A stretch of DNA of 64,000 nt from CAVQZA01 sp963718355 (GTDB taxonomy: Bacteria; Actinomycetota; Thermoleophilia; Gaiellales; Gaiellaceae), in the NCBI GenBank assembly GCA_963718355.1, contig CAVQZA010000007.1:124001-188000 (forward strand). Reading direction: 5' to 3'. Under the pieces are notes generated by a model, which had not been told where the DNA came from, searched no databases, and saw only the letters and a list, made by a program, of their open reading frames with translations. Positions 25,625 to 34,057 of the stretch are shown here, piece by piece; the first letter of the stretch is position 1; every line of letters starts with the position of its first letter. The translations under genes were made by a program, and so were the position numbers.

Positions 25625-26920
25625 ATGCGGAAGCGGCTTCTCTGGCGCCGGTCGGCAACCGCGCTCGGGATCTACGGCTCCACCGCGCTCGGCATCCTCG
25701 GCTCGATCATCTTGCTCAGGATCCTGGGCCCGACCTCGGCCGGTCGCTTCAGCCTCGCGGTCGGCACCGCGGCGTTCTTCCAGCTCCTGCTCGAGCTCAC
25801 GGGCGACGAGGCGCTCGTGAAGTACGGCTTCCACTACGCGGCGCAGGAGGACTGGGGCCGCTTCCACCGCCTCGTCCGGCTCACGTTCACGCTGGAGGGA
25901 GCGGCTTCGCTCGCAGCGACCCTGATCATCGTGCTGCTCGCGCCGTTCGCCGATTCGCTCTTCAACACCACGGGGATGCTCGTGCCGATGCTGCTCGCCG
26001 CCGCGCTGCCGCCGCTGCAGGCGCTCGAGTCGATGGGCGCGGCGGTGTTGATTCTGCGCAGCCGCTACGACATCCGCGGCGCGCTGCTGACGCTCTCGAC
26101 CGGCCTGCGGCTGATTGCGATCGTGATCGCCGCGCCGCACGGGGTCAGCGCGACCGTCGCCGCGATCGTCGTCGCGCAGCTCCTCACCTCGATCTGCGTC
26201 GTCGCCGTCGGCTTCGTCGCGGTGCGTCGCTTTCCGCGCGTCTCGCCGAGCGCGCTCGGCGGCGACCGGTCGCCCGTGCTGCGGTTCGTCCTCCAGTCGA
26301 GCATCGGCACGACGATCTCGTCGCTGCGCGGGTGGATCGCGCCGCTCTCGCTGGGCATCGTGCAGAACCCGACGCAGGTGGGCTTCTTCCGGGCCGCCCA
26401 GGCGCCGCAGCAGGGCTTCGCGGCGCTCAGCTCGCCCGTGCGGCTGATCCTGCTCACCGAGCAGACGCGCGACTGGGAGCAGGGGAAAACGGCCGAGGTG
26501 ATGGCCGGCGTGCGCAACTACGTGCGCGGCGCGACGGCCCTCGTCCTCGTCGCGCTCGTCCCCGGCGAGCTGCTGATGGGCTGGATGGTCCGCGTCTTCC
26601 TCGGCGAGCAGTACATGCCGGCCGTGCCGGCCGCGCGGCTGATCCTGATCGCGGCCGCGATTCAGGTCGTCTTCGGCTGGTCGAAGTCGCTGCCGGTGTC
26701 GATCGGGCAACCCGGACTTCGCACCTGGGCCTACTCGATCGAGCTCGCGGTGATGCTGCCGCTGATCCTCGTCTTCGGCTCCCTGTGGGGTGCGACGGGG
26801 GCGGCCGGCGCGGTTGTCGCTTCGAGCGTCGCCTACGCGATCGCCTGGGCCGTGATGTTGTCGCGGCTGCGCCGGGACGGCCCGGGACGGCTCACGCCGA
26901 CCGGAGTCGGCGCGCCGTGA
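25625..26920 (+). CDS. Wzx-type lipopolysaccharide/polysaccharide flippase
   Basis: A 431-residue integral membrane protein with about 12 helices and little else. Helix 1 (ALGIYGSTALGILGSIILLRIL), the GRFSLAVGTAAFF turn and the ELTGDEALVKYGF loop match the MOP/polysaccharide synthase (PF01943) pattern. It moves the lipid-linked repeat unit from the inner to the outer face. It is the only one of three flippases in this window that is single-domain and intact. Head to head with the Wzy gene: polymerase and flippase share a promoter region. Its 3' end overlaps the next glycosyltransferase by 4 bases. Confidence 0.88.
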   Translation: MRKRLLWRRSATALGIYGSTALGILGSIILLRILGPTSAGRFSLAVGTAAFFQLLLELTGDEALVKYGFHYAAQEDWGRFHRLVRLTFTLEGAASLAATLIIVLLAPFADSLFNTTGMLVPMLLAAALPPLQALESMGAAVLILRSRYDIRGALLTLSTGLRLIAIVIAAPHGVSATVAAIVVAQLLTSICVVAVGFVAVRRFPRVSPSALGGDRSPVLRFVLQSSIGTTISSLRGWIAPLSLGIVQNPTQVGFFRAAQAPQQGFAALSSPVRLILLTEQTRDWEQGKTAEVMAGVRNYVRGATALVLVALVPGELLMGWMVRVFLGEQYMPAVPAARLILIAAAIQVVFGWSKSLPVSIGQPGLRTWAYSIELAVMLPLILVFGSLWGATGAAGAVVASSVAYAIAWAVMLSRLRRDGPGRLTPTGVGAP

Positions 26921-28032
26921 AGGTGCTGATCGTGAGCGGGATCTGGCCGCCGGATGTCGGCGGGCCGGCGAGCCACGCGCCCGAGGTCGCCGAGTATCTG
27001 CGCGGTCGCGGCCACGAGGTGAGCGTCGTCGTCACCGCGGACAGCGCGCCGGCGCCGCAGTCGTACCCGGTGCACTGGGTCTCGCGGCGGATCCCGACAG
27101 GTCTTCGCCACATCGCGGTGCTGCTGGAAATCGCGCGCCGCGGTCGCTCAGCCTCGGTGATCTACTCGACGGGGATGGTCGGCCGCAGCGGCTACGGCGC
27201 CTCGCTCGCGGCCTGCCCGCTCGTCTTCAAGCTCACCTCCGACCCGGTCTACGAGCGCTCGCTCCGGTACGACCTGGTTCACGGCGACCTCGACGCATTC
27301 CAGCGCGAGCACGGGTTGCGCATCGATCTCCAGCGGCGCGTGCGCGACCACTCGCTCGCCCGGGCTGCTCACGTGGTCTGCCCGAGCGAGTCGCTGCGCC
27401 GGCTCGCGATCGGCTGGGGGCTCGATCCCGGGCGGGTCACGCGCCTGCCGAATCCCGTCACGGCGCCGACCGATCTCGAGCCCCGCGAGGAGCTGCGGCG
27501 CCGGCTCGGGCTCGAGGGCAACACGCTCGTCTTCGCGGGACGGCTCACGCCGCAGAAGTCGCTCGAGGTCGCGCTCGAAGCCCTCGCGGCTACCTCCGGC
27601 ATCGAGCTCGTCCTGATCGGCGAAGGGCCGCAGCGCGCGGAGATCGAGGCGCGCGCCACCGGCCTGCCGGTCCGGTTCATGGGCGCCCAGCCGCGGCGCG
27701 CGGTGTTCGAATGGCTGCGCGCCGGCGACGCATCGATCCTGACCTCGAGCTGGGAGAACTTCCCGCATGTCGTCGTCGAGGCGCTCGCGGTCGGAACGCC
27801 CGTGATCGCGACGGCCGTGGGCGGCGTCCCCGAGATCGTCCGGGACGGCGAGAACGGCCTGCTCGTGCCGCCCGGCGACCCGGCTGCACTCACCGCGGCG
27901 ATCGAGCGCTTCTTCGCGGAGCCAGAGCTGCGCGAGCGGCTGCGGACGGCTGCCCCGCCGTCCGTCGAGCGCTTCGCGCCGGAGCGGATCTACGGCGAGC
28001 TCGAGCAGATCCTCGCGGACGCGGCCCGGTGA
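26917..28032 (+). CDS. GT4 glycosyltransferase
   Basis: A 371-residue GT-B enzyme. N-terminal SGIWPPDVGGPASHAPEVAEYL is the classic glycine-rich entry; PLVFKLTSDPVYERS lies on the acceptor side; LVFAGRLTPQKSLEVALEAL begins the donor domain; ILTSSWENFPHVVVEALAVG with TPVIATAVGGVPEIV forms the nucleotide-sugar pocket with both conserved Glu residues. Donor unknown. GTGA overlap with the flippase shows the start codon. Confidence 0.9.
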   Translation: MKVLIVSGIWPPDVGGPASHAPEVAEYLRGRGHEVSVVVTADSAPAPQSYPVHWVSRRIPTGLRHIAVLLEIARRGRSASVIYSTGMVGRSGYGASLAACPLVFKLTSDPVYERSLRYDLVHGDLDAFQREHGLRIDLQRRVRDHSLARAAHVVCPSESLRRLAIGWGLDPGRVTRLPNPVTAPTDLEPREELRRRLGLEGNTLVFAGRLTPQKSLEVALEALAATSGIELVLIGEGPQRAEIEARATGLPVRFMGAQPRRAVFEWLRAGDASILTSSWENFPHVVVEALAVGTPVIATAVGGVPEIVRDGENGLLVPPGDPAALTAAIERFFAEPELRERLRTAAPPSVERFAPERIYGELEQILADAAR

Positions 28033-29120
28033 CCCGCGTGCTGATGGTCGGCCGCACGCGCTACCGGCTTCCGCTCGAGCCGAGCGTCGCGCGGAAGTTC
28101 GACGCGCTGCGCGGGGCGGTCGAGCTCCGCGTGCTCGCGAGCGCGCCCGCAGGAGCGCCGACGCGAGACGGCACGTTCGCGCTGGTGCCGCCGTTCTCGC
28201 CGCGCGCGCTCGACGGCCTTGCTTTCCAGCTCGCCTTGCCGTGGCGTGTCGCCCGCGAGCTGCGCTCCTTCGAGCCGGACGCGATCCTCACCCAGAGCCC
28301 GCACGAGGCGGCCTCCTGCCTGCTCGGCCGGCGGCTCGCGCGGAGTAAGGCGAAGGTCGTCGTCGAGCTCCACGGCGACTGGCGCACCGCCACGCGCCTC
28401 TATGGCTCCTCCGCGCGTCGCGTGCTGGCGCCGTTCGTCGACCGGCTCGGCACCTCGGCGCTGAAGCGCGCCGACGCCGTCCGCACCGTGGGGCCGTACA
28501 CGACCGGTCTCGCCTGTTCGATCGGGATCGAGCCCGCGGCGACGTTTCCCGCCTTCATGGATCTCGAGCCGTTCCTCGGCGAGCGGCGTCCGCTGCCGGA
28601 ACAGCCGTCGGCGCTCTTCGTCGGCGTCCTCGAGCGCTACAAGAACGTCGACGGGCTCGCCGAGGCATGGCGGACGGTCGCAGCCCGGGTGCCCGGGGCG
28701 CAGCTGCGCATCGTCGGCGACGGCTCGCTCCGCGGCGTCGTCGAGTCGCTGGGCGTGCGCTGGGACCGGAACCTTGCCCCGGCGGAGGTCGCCGCGGCGC
28801 TCGACGAGGCGACGGTGCTCGTGCTTCCGTCCCGCTCGGAGGGGATGGGCCGGGTGCTCGTCGAGGCGTTCTGCCGAGGGCGCGGCGTCGTCGCCTCGCG
28901 CGTCGGCGGGATCCGCGACTTAGTCGTCGACCGCGAGAGCGGCCTACTCGTCGAGGCCGGTTCGACGCAGGCGCTCGCCGACGCTCTCGTCCGCGTGCTC
29001 TCCGACCCCGCGCTCGCGGCGCGGCTGGGCGACGGCGCTGCGGCTGCCGCCGGGCCGTGGCTCCAGACTCCCGGCGAGTGGGCCGACCGGATCCGCGCCC
29101 TCGTCGAGAGCACCCGATGA
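28029..29120 (+). CDS. GT4 glycosyltransferase, first of a tandem paralogous pair
   Basis: A 363-residue GT-B enzyme. It begins VLMVGRTRYRLPLEPSVARK, has VVVELHGDWRTATRLYGSS on the acceptor side (about 113-131) and VLVLPSRSEGMGRVLVEAF with VVASRVGGIRDLV in the donor pocket. The next gene shares each of these blocks at the same spacing, so the two arose by duplication. The shared DWR-ATRLYGS segment is unusual for GT4 and may mark a small subfamily. Confidence 0.88.
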   Translation: MTRVLMVGRTRYRLPLEPSVARKFDALRGAVELRVLASAPAGAPTRDGTFALVPPFSPRALDGLAFQLALPWRVARELRSFEPDAILTQSPHEAASCLLGRRLARSKAKVVVELHGDWRTATRLYGSSARRVLAPFVDRLGTSALKRADAVRTVGPYTTGLACSIGIEPAATFPAFMDLEPFLGERRPLPEQPSALFVGVLERYKNVDGLAEAWRTVAARVPGAQLRIVGDGSLRGVVESLGVRWDRNLAPAEVAAALDEATVLVLPSRSEGMGRVLVEAFCRGRGVVASRVGGIRDLVVDRESGLLVEAGSTQALADALVRVLSDPALAARLGDGAAAAAGPWLQTPGEWADRIRALVESTR

Positions 29121-30187
29121 AGCCGAAGGCGCTCTTCGTCGGCCGCACACGCTTCTCGCTGCCGCTCGCGGCGGGTCTGGCGCGGAAGTGGGAGGCGATC
29201 GGGGAGCGGATCGACTATCGCGTGCTCGGCTGCGGAGAGAGCGGCGACGCGCGGTTCGAGCTCGTTCCGCCGGTGTCGCCGCGCCTCCTCGACGGTGTGG
29301 CGTTCTACGTGCTGCTCCCGTTCCGGGTCCGGCGCTCACTCCGGCGGATGCGGCCGCAGGCGGTGTTTGCAGAGAGCCCGCAGATCGGAGCCGGGGTCGT
29401 CGTGGGACGGGCGCTCGCCGGGCGGCCCCGGCCGAAGCTCGTGGTCGAGGTGCACGGCGACTGGCGCTACGCGACGCGGCTCTACGGCTCTCCTGCGCGC
29501 AAGCTCGTCGCGCCGCTCTCCGATGCGCTCTCGCGTTGGGCTCTGCGCCGCGCGGACGCCGTGCGCGCTCTCTCGCCGTTCACCGCCCGCCTCGTCGAGG
29601 AGACCACTGGGCGGCCCGCGACCGGATCGTTCGTGGCGTTCACCGACCTCGAGGCCTTCACGGCGCGGCCGCCGCTGCCCGTGCCGGACGGCTCCCTCCT
29701 CTACGTCGGTGCGCTCGAGCAGGCGAAGGGCATCGAGACGCTGGCGCGTGCCTGGCGCTCGCTCTCGCACGGCCGGCTCGTCGTGGTCGGCCAGGGCTCG
29801 CTCGCCCCGCTCGTCGAGCGGCTCGGCGTCGAGCACGTATCCGGGCTGTCGCCGGAGGAGGTCGCTGTCAGGATGGACGTGGCGACGGTGCTCGTCGTGC
29901 CCTCGCTGACGGAAGGGCTGGGCCGCGTGATCGTCGAGAGCTTCGCCCGCGGGCGCGGCGTGGTCGCGAGCGCGACGGGCGGGATCGAGGATCTCGTCAC
30001 CGACGGCGTCGAGGGGCTGCTCGTGCCGCCCGGCGACGCCGATGCGCTCGCGGCGGCGCTAACGCGGGCCCTCGCGGAGCCGGGGCTCGCGGCCCGGCTC
30101 GGTTCCGCCGGGCGTGCTCGATTCGATGCGCTCGACCTGAGCCTCGAGAGCTACGCGGATCAGCTCGCCGCGCTCGTCGACACCTAG
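29117..30187 (+). CDS. GT4 glycosyltransferase, second of the tandem pair
   Basis: A 356-residue paralogue of the preceding gene: ALFVGRTRFSLPLAAGLARK at the start, VVEVHGDWRYATRLYGSPARK in the middle, VLVVPSLTEGLGRVIVESF and VVASATGGIEDLV in the donor pocket. Residues that differ cluster in the acceptor half, which fits the two copies adding the same sugar to different acceptors (inference). The ATG overlaps the previous stop (ATGA). The stop codon is part of the next gene's -10 box. Confidence 0.88.
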   Translation: MKPKALFVGRTRFSLPLAAGLARKWEAIGERIDYRVLGCGESGDARFELVPPVSPRLLDGVAFYVLLPFRVRRSLRRMRPQAVFAESPQIGAGVVVGRALAGRPRPKLVVEVHGDWRYATRLYGSPARKLVAPLSDALSRWALRRADAVRALSPFTARLVEETTGRPATGSFVAFTDLEAFTARPPLPVPDGSLLYVGALEQAKGIETLARAWRSLSHGRLVVVGQGSLAPLVERLGVEHVSGLSPEEVAVRMDVATVLVVPSLTEGLGRVIVESFARGRGVVASATGGIEDLVTDGVEGLLVPPGDADALAAALTRALAEPGLAARLGSAGRARFDALDLSLESYADQLAALVDT

Positions 30188-30190
30188 ACT
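30185..30190 (+). promoter_or_regulatory. putative -10 box (TAGACT) of a leaderless transcript
   Basis: TAGACT, then 6 bases, then the GTG at 30197. The TAG is the previous gene's stop codon. Identical hexamer and spacing occur on the minus strand at 39373-39378. Confidence 0.5.
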
Positions 30191-30196
30191 TCCGCC

Positions 30197-31090
30197 GTGC
30201 GTCCAGACCGCGCCAAGCAGCTGCTCAAGAACGGCCTCTACCGGACGATCGGCGAGACCGCGACCACGATCGGCGCCGTCGACGCCGACGGTGACCGGGC
30301 GCTGCGCGTGCTCATGTACCACAAGGTCAACGACGTCCCCGAAAACCCGATCTCGGTGCCGATCGGCCTCTTCGACGAGCAGATGAGCGTGCTGCGCGAG
30401 CTCGGTTACGTCGTCGTCTCGCTCGACGACGTGCTCGACCACGTCGCCGGGCTCCGGCCGCTGCCGCCCGGCGCCGTCCTGATCACCTTCGACGACGGCT
30501 ACAAGGACATCCTCGAGAACGCGCTCCCCGTCCTGCGCAGCCATGGCTATCCGGCCGTGATCTTCGTCCCGATCGGCTACCTCGACGACTCCCAGCCGCT
30601 GCCCCACGAGGAGCACCTCGCCGCTGACGGGATCGTCAACTCGACGCTCCTCTGGGAGGAGCTGCCGGAGCTCGAGGCGGGCGGGATCCGCGTCGAGAGC
30701 CACGGCATCAGCCATCGTCCGCTCGCCGACCTCGACGTCGACGAGGCGGCGCGCGAGATCACGCTCTCGAAGCTCCGGCTCGAAGAGCGGCTCGGCCGGC
30801 CCGTGCGTGCGTTCGCCTACGTGAAGGGCTCCGAGGCCCATTACCGCCCCGTCCACTTGAGCCTGCTGAAGCAGGCCGGCTACGAGATCGCGTTCACCTC
30901 GGTGTCCGGCGGGAACAGAGCCGCGATGGACCCGCTGCGGCTGCATCGCTACAACATCGAGCCCTACGCGCACCGCACCTTCGAGCTCGTGCTCGCCGGC
31001 GCCTGCGACCTGATCGGGGTCAAGGACACCGTCGCCGGGACGCACGCGCGGCGGATCTTCAACCAGGCCCTCGGCACCGCCTCGAAGTGA
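30197..31090 (+). CDS. polysaccharide deacetylase (CE4) without signal peptide
   Basis: A 297-residue NodB-type protein. VLMYHKVND (about 36-44), VLITFDDGYKDI (about 95-106) with the catalytic Asp, IRVESHGISHRPL (about 172-184) with the metal histidines. The usual FAYPYG motif reads FAYVKGSEAHY, a variation. It has no leader, so unlike the lipoprotein deacetylase at 5.5 kb it probably works in the cytosol on a precursor, perhaps the lipid-linked N-acetylhexosamine. It overlaps the GNAT gene by 4 bases: a deacetylase/acetyltransferase pair could swap the N-acyl group (inference). Confidence 0.83.
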   Translation: MRPDRAKQLLKNGLYRTIGETATTIGAVDADGDRALRVLMYHKVNDVPENPISVPIGLFDEQMSVLRELGYVVVSLDDVLDHVAGLRPLPPGAVLITFDDGYKDILENALPVLRSHGYPAVIFVPIGYLDDSQPLPHEEHLAADGIVNSTLLWEELPELEAGGIRVESHGISHRPLADLDVDEAAREITLSKLRLEERLGRPVRAFAYVKGSEAHYRPVHLSLLKQAGYEIAFTSVSGGNRAAMDPLRLHRYNIEPYAHRTFELVLAGACDLIGVKDTVAGTHARRIFNQALGTASK

Positions 31091-31965
31091 CCGTCGCGCG
31101 GGACGACTTCCTCGGCCTCCTCGACGAGGTCTACGGCGAGGCGATGTCGACGGACGAGTTCGACTGGTTCTTCGACCGCAATCCGGCCGGGCCGCGGCTC
31201 CTCTCGGAGGTGCGCGAGGACGGGCGCTCCCTCGGCGTGCTCGCGATGAGCTACGCACGGGCGCAGGTGGCGGGCGAGGAGCAGCTCGTCGCGTTCGCGG
31301 TCGGCGCGGTCACGCACCCGGATGCGCGCGGTCGCGGGATCTTCGGGACGCTCGAGCTCGACAACGAGGCGAAGGCGGCAGAGGCGGGAGCGACCATGGC
31401 GCTGGGGTTCACGAATCCGATGGCCGGGCCGATCCTCGTCGGCAAGCTCGGCTGGCACGACCTCTACCGGATGCGGCTCTGGGCGCGGCCGCTGCGGGCA
31501 CGCCGCACGGGCGAGGGCTCGCTTGCGCCGCGCAACGGTGGGTATCTCGACTCGTTCGGCGAGGCGCAGGCGGCGCAGTGGCGCGCCGCGGACTACGGCA
31601 ACGCCTTGGTGCGCACCGCGGAGTACCTCACGTGGCGCTACCTCGACGCGCCGCGCGACTACCGGGTGCTCGGCGGCGACGGCGGTTTCGCGGTGGTCGG
31701 CCACGCCGTGCGGAAGGGCTTCTCGGCGGGGGTCGTCTGTGAGCTCGTCGGGCCGGCGCACAAGCTCCTACGCCGCTGCGTGCGCGAGTCGAAGGGCTGC
31801 GACATCGTGCTCGGCGTCCCCGGGCCCGGCCAGAGCGGCGCCTACCTCGCGGCCGGCTTCGTGCCCGCGCCCGGCACGATCCGCGTGATCGGCAAGCCGC
31901 TTCGCGACGGGGTCACGGTTCCCGCGGACTGGGACTTCACGCTGGGAGACACCGACATCTTTTGA
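31087..31965 (+). CDS. GNAT family acetyltransferase
   Basis: A 292-residue protein. The N-terminal GNAT core has VGAVTHPDARGRGIFGTLEL (about 77-96), with the RGRGIF acetyl-CoA loop. GFTNPMAGPILVGKLGWHDLYRM follows. The C-terminal 130 residues look like a second, partial GNAT-like half, as in acetyltransferases of 280-300 residues found in exopolysaccharide loci. Acceptor unknown. It sits between a cytosolic deacetylase and a GT4 gene with 4-base overlaps on both sides. Confidence 0.75.
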   Translation: MTVARDDFLGLLDEVYGEAMSTDEFDWFFDRNPAGPRLLSEVREDGRSLGVLAMSYARAQVAGEEQLVAFAVGAVTHPDARGRGIFGTLELDNEAKAAEAGATMALGFTNPMAGPILVGKLGWHDLYRMRLWARPLRARRTGEGSLAPRNGGYLDSFGEAQAAQWRAADYGNALVRTAEYLTWRYLDAPRDYRVLGGDGGFAVVGHAVRKGFSAGVVCELVGPAHKLLRRCVRESKGCDIVLGVPGPGQSGAYLAAGFVPAPGTIRVIGKPLRDGVTVPADWDFTLGDTDIF

Positions 31966-32963
31966 GAAAGGTCGTCTTCATCACCCAGCACGTCGATCCG
32001 GAGCATCCTGCGCTCGCCGCGACTGTGGCGAAGATCCGGGCGATCGCAGCGCGGGTCGACGAGGTCGCCGTGCTTGCCGACGGGATCGTGCCCGGCGTGC
32101 TTCCCGGCAACTGCACCCTGCACCGCTTCGGCGCCGCCACGAAGGCCGGGCGCGGCGTTCGCTTCGAGACGGCACTCGTCCAGGAGCTGAGGCCGAAGCC
32201 GGAGCGCGTGATCGCCCACATGTGCCCGATCTACGCAGTCCTCGCGGCGCCGCTCGTGCGCCCGCTTCGGATCCCGCTCGTGCTCTGGTACACGCACTGG
32301 CACGCGAGCCCGACGCTGAAGCTGGCCGAGCGCGTCTCGTCGGTGATCGTGAGCGTCGACACGCGCTCGTTCCCGCTGCCTTCGCCCAAGGTCGTCCCGA
32401 TCGGACATGGCATCGACATGCAGGAGTTCGCCTGCGCCGACCATCCTCCGGCCGATACGGTGCGCGCCGTCGCGCTCGGCCGCTACTCGCCGGCGAAGGG
32501 GCTCGACACGATGATTCGCGCGGTCGCGCAGGTCGAGGGCGTGCGGCTCGAGGTGCACGGGCCGGCGGGCTCGCCGCTCGAGGAGCGGCACCGCGTCGAG
32601 CTCGAGCGCCTCGTCGTCGAGCTCCAGGCGCCGATCGACCTCGGCCAGGCGCTTCCCCGCGACGAGTTGCCGGCGCTGTTCGCGCGCTCCGACCTCCTGA
32701 TCAACAACATGCAGGCCGGCGCCTCGGACAAGGTCGTCTACGAAGCGGCGGCGAGCTGCTTGCCCGTGCTCGCGTCGAATCCGATCTTCGACGAGTTCCT
32801 CGACCCGTTCCCGCGCGAGGACGTCACCGAGCTGGCGAAGCGCCTGCGCGCGTTCGCCGCGCTGTCCGGTGCCGAGCGGCTGGTGATCGGCCGCGCGCTG
32901 CGTGAGGCCGTCGTCTCCCGCCACAGCGTCGAGTCCTGGGCCGACAAGGTGCTCGCCGTATGA
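31962..32963 (+). CDS. GT4 glycosyltransferase
   Basis: A 333-residue GT-B enzyme beginning with TTG (LRKVVFITQHVDPEHPALAA) overlapping the previous stop. WYTHWHASPTLKLAERV is on the acceptor side; AVALGRYSPAKGLDTMIRAV opens the donor domain; SDKVVYEAAASCLPVLASNP is the donor pocket, with only one of the two usual Glu residues in a clear position. Shorter than most GT4 enzymes. Donor unknown. Confidence 0.85.
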   Translation: MRKVVFITQHVDPEHPALAATVAKIRAIAARVDEVAVLADGIVPGVLPGNCTLHRFGAATKAGRGVRFETALVQELRPKPERVIAHMCPIYAVLAAPLVRPLRIPLVLWYTHWHASPTLKLAERVSSVIVSVDTRSFPLPSPKVVPIGHGIDMQEFACADHPPADTVRAVALGRYSPAKGLDTMIRAVAQVEGVRLEVHGPAGSPLEERHRVELERLVVELQAPIDLGQALPRDELPALFARSDLLINNMQAGASDKVVYEAAASCLPVLASNPIFDEFLDPFPREDVTELAKRLRAFAALSGAERLVIGRALREAVVSRHSVESWADKVLAV

Positions 32964-34057
32964 AGCAGCCGCTGATCCTCCACATGCAGAAGGTCGCCGG
33001 GATCTCCGGCTCGGAGGCGCATCTGCTCTCGCTCCTGCCCGACCTGAAGAGCCGTGGCTGGAACATCCGCCTCTTGATGCTGCACGAGGACGAGCCCGGC
33101 GCGTGGGACTTCGCGCACGAGCTCGAGGCACGTGGCGTTCCCGTCGACGCGATCCACCTCGCGGCGGACGTCGATCCGCTCGCGTTCGCCAGGGTCGGCG
33201 CCTACCTCGCCCGGTCGCGGCCGACGATCCTGCACACGCATCTCGTCCATGCCGATGCCTATGGCCAGGTCGCGGGCGCGATGACCGGCGTGCCGACGCG
33301 GTTCTCGACCAAGCACGGCTTCAACGAGTTTCGCGAGGGCCGCGGCTTCGCGTTTGGCGACCGCAGCGTCGCGAGCCTCGCGCATGTCCAGATCGCGATT
33401 TCGCGCGGCCTGGCGCGCTACCTGGCCGAAACGGAGGGGTTCGACGAGGACAGCTTCGAGATCGTCCACTACGGGATCGCGCCGCGCGCCGACGAGGCGC
33501 CCGCACCGTCGCCGACGACGCGCCTGCTCTGCGTCGGCCGGCTGATCCCGATCAAGGGCCACATCGTCCTGCTGCGCGCCTTCGCCCGGGCGCTCGAGCG
33601 CTTCCCGGAGCTGACGCTCGACATCGCCGGCCGCGGCCCGCTCGAGCCGTCGCTGAAGGCGCTCGCGCGCGAGCTCGGGATCGGCGAGGCGGTGCGGTTC
33701 TGCGGCTACGTCGCGCCGATCCAGGGCGCGATCGAGGAGTCGGCGATCGTCGTCGTGCCGTCGATGGGCGAGGGCTTCGGGATGGTCGCGCTCGAGGCGA
33801 TGGAGCGCTCCCGCCCGGTGATCGCCGCGGCGATCGGCGGCCTCGGCGAGCTCGTGCGCGACGGCGAGACAGGGGTGCTCGTCCCGCCGGCCGAGGTCGA
33901 GCCGCTGACGGCGGCGATCGAGCTCCTCGCCGGCGATCCCGAGCTGGCGTATCGCTTCGGCGAGGCGGGCCGCCGGCGGGCGCTCTCGCACTTCCTCGAG
34001 AGCCGTTGCACCGACCGCACCGAGCTGCTCTACCGCGCGCGGCTCGCGTCTTCGTAG
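32960..34057 (+). CDS. GT4 glycosyltransferase
   Basis: A 365-residue GT-B enzyme. MQKVAGISGSEAHLLSLLPDL has the glycine-rich entry; LHTHLVHADAYGQVAG and STKHGFNEFREGRGF are the acceptor side; LLCVGRLIPIKGHIVLLRAF opens the donor half; VPSMGEGFGMVALEAMERS is the E-x7-E pocket. The HTHLVHAD and STKH blocks recur in the convergent GT4 at 34.0-35.1 kb, so the two are related copies in opposite orientation. The two genes overlap tail to tail by 28 bases. Confidence 0.9.
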   Translation: MKQPLILHMQKVAGISGSEAHLLSLLPDLKSRGWNIRLLMLHEDEPGAWDFAHELEARGVPVDAIHLAADVDPLAFARVGAYLARSRPTILHTHLVHADAYGQVAGAMTGVPTRFSTKHGFNEFREGRGFAFGDRSVASLAHVQIAISRGLARYLAETEGFDEDSFEIVHYGIAPRADEAPAPSPTTRLLCVGRLIPIKGHIVLLRAFARALERFPELTLDIAGRGPLEPSLKALARELGIGEAVRFCGYVAPIQGAIEESAIVVVPSMGEGFGMVALEAMERSRPVIAAAIGGLGELVRDGETGVLVPPAEVEPLTAAIELLAGDPELAYRFGEAGRRRALSHFLESRCTDRTELLYRARLASS

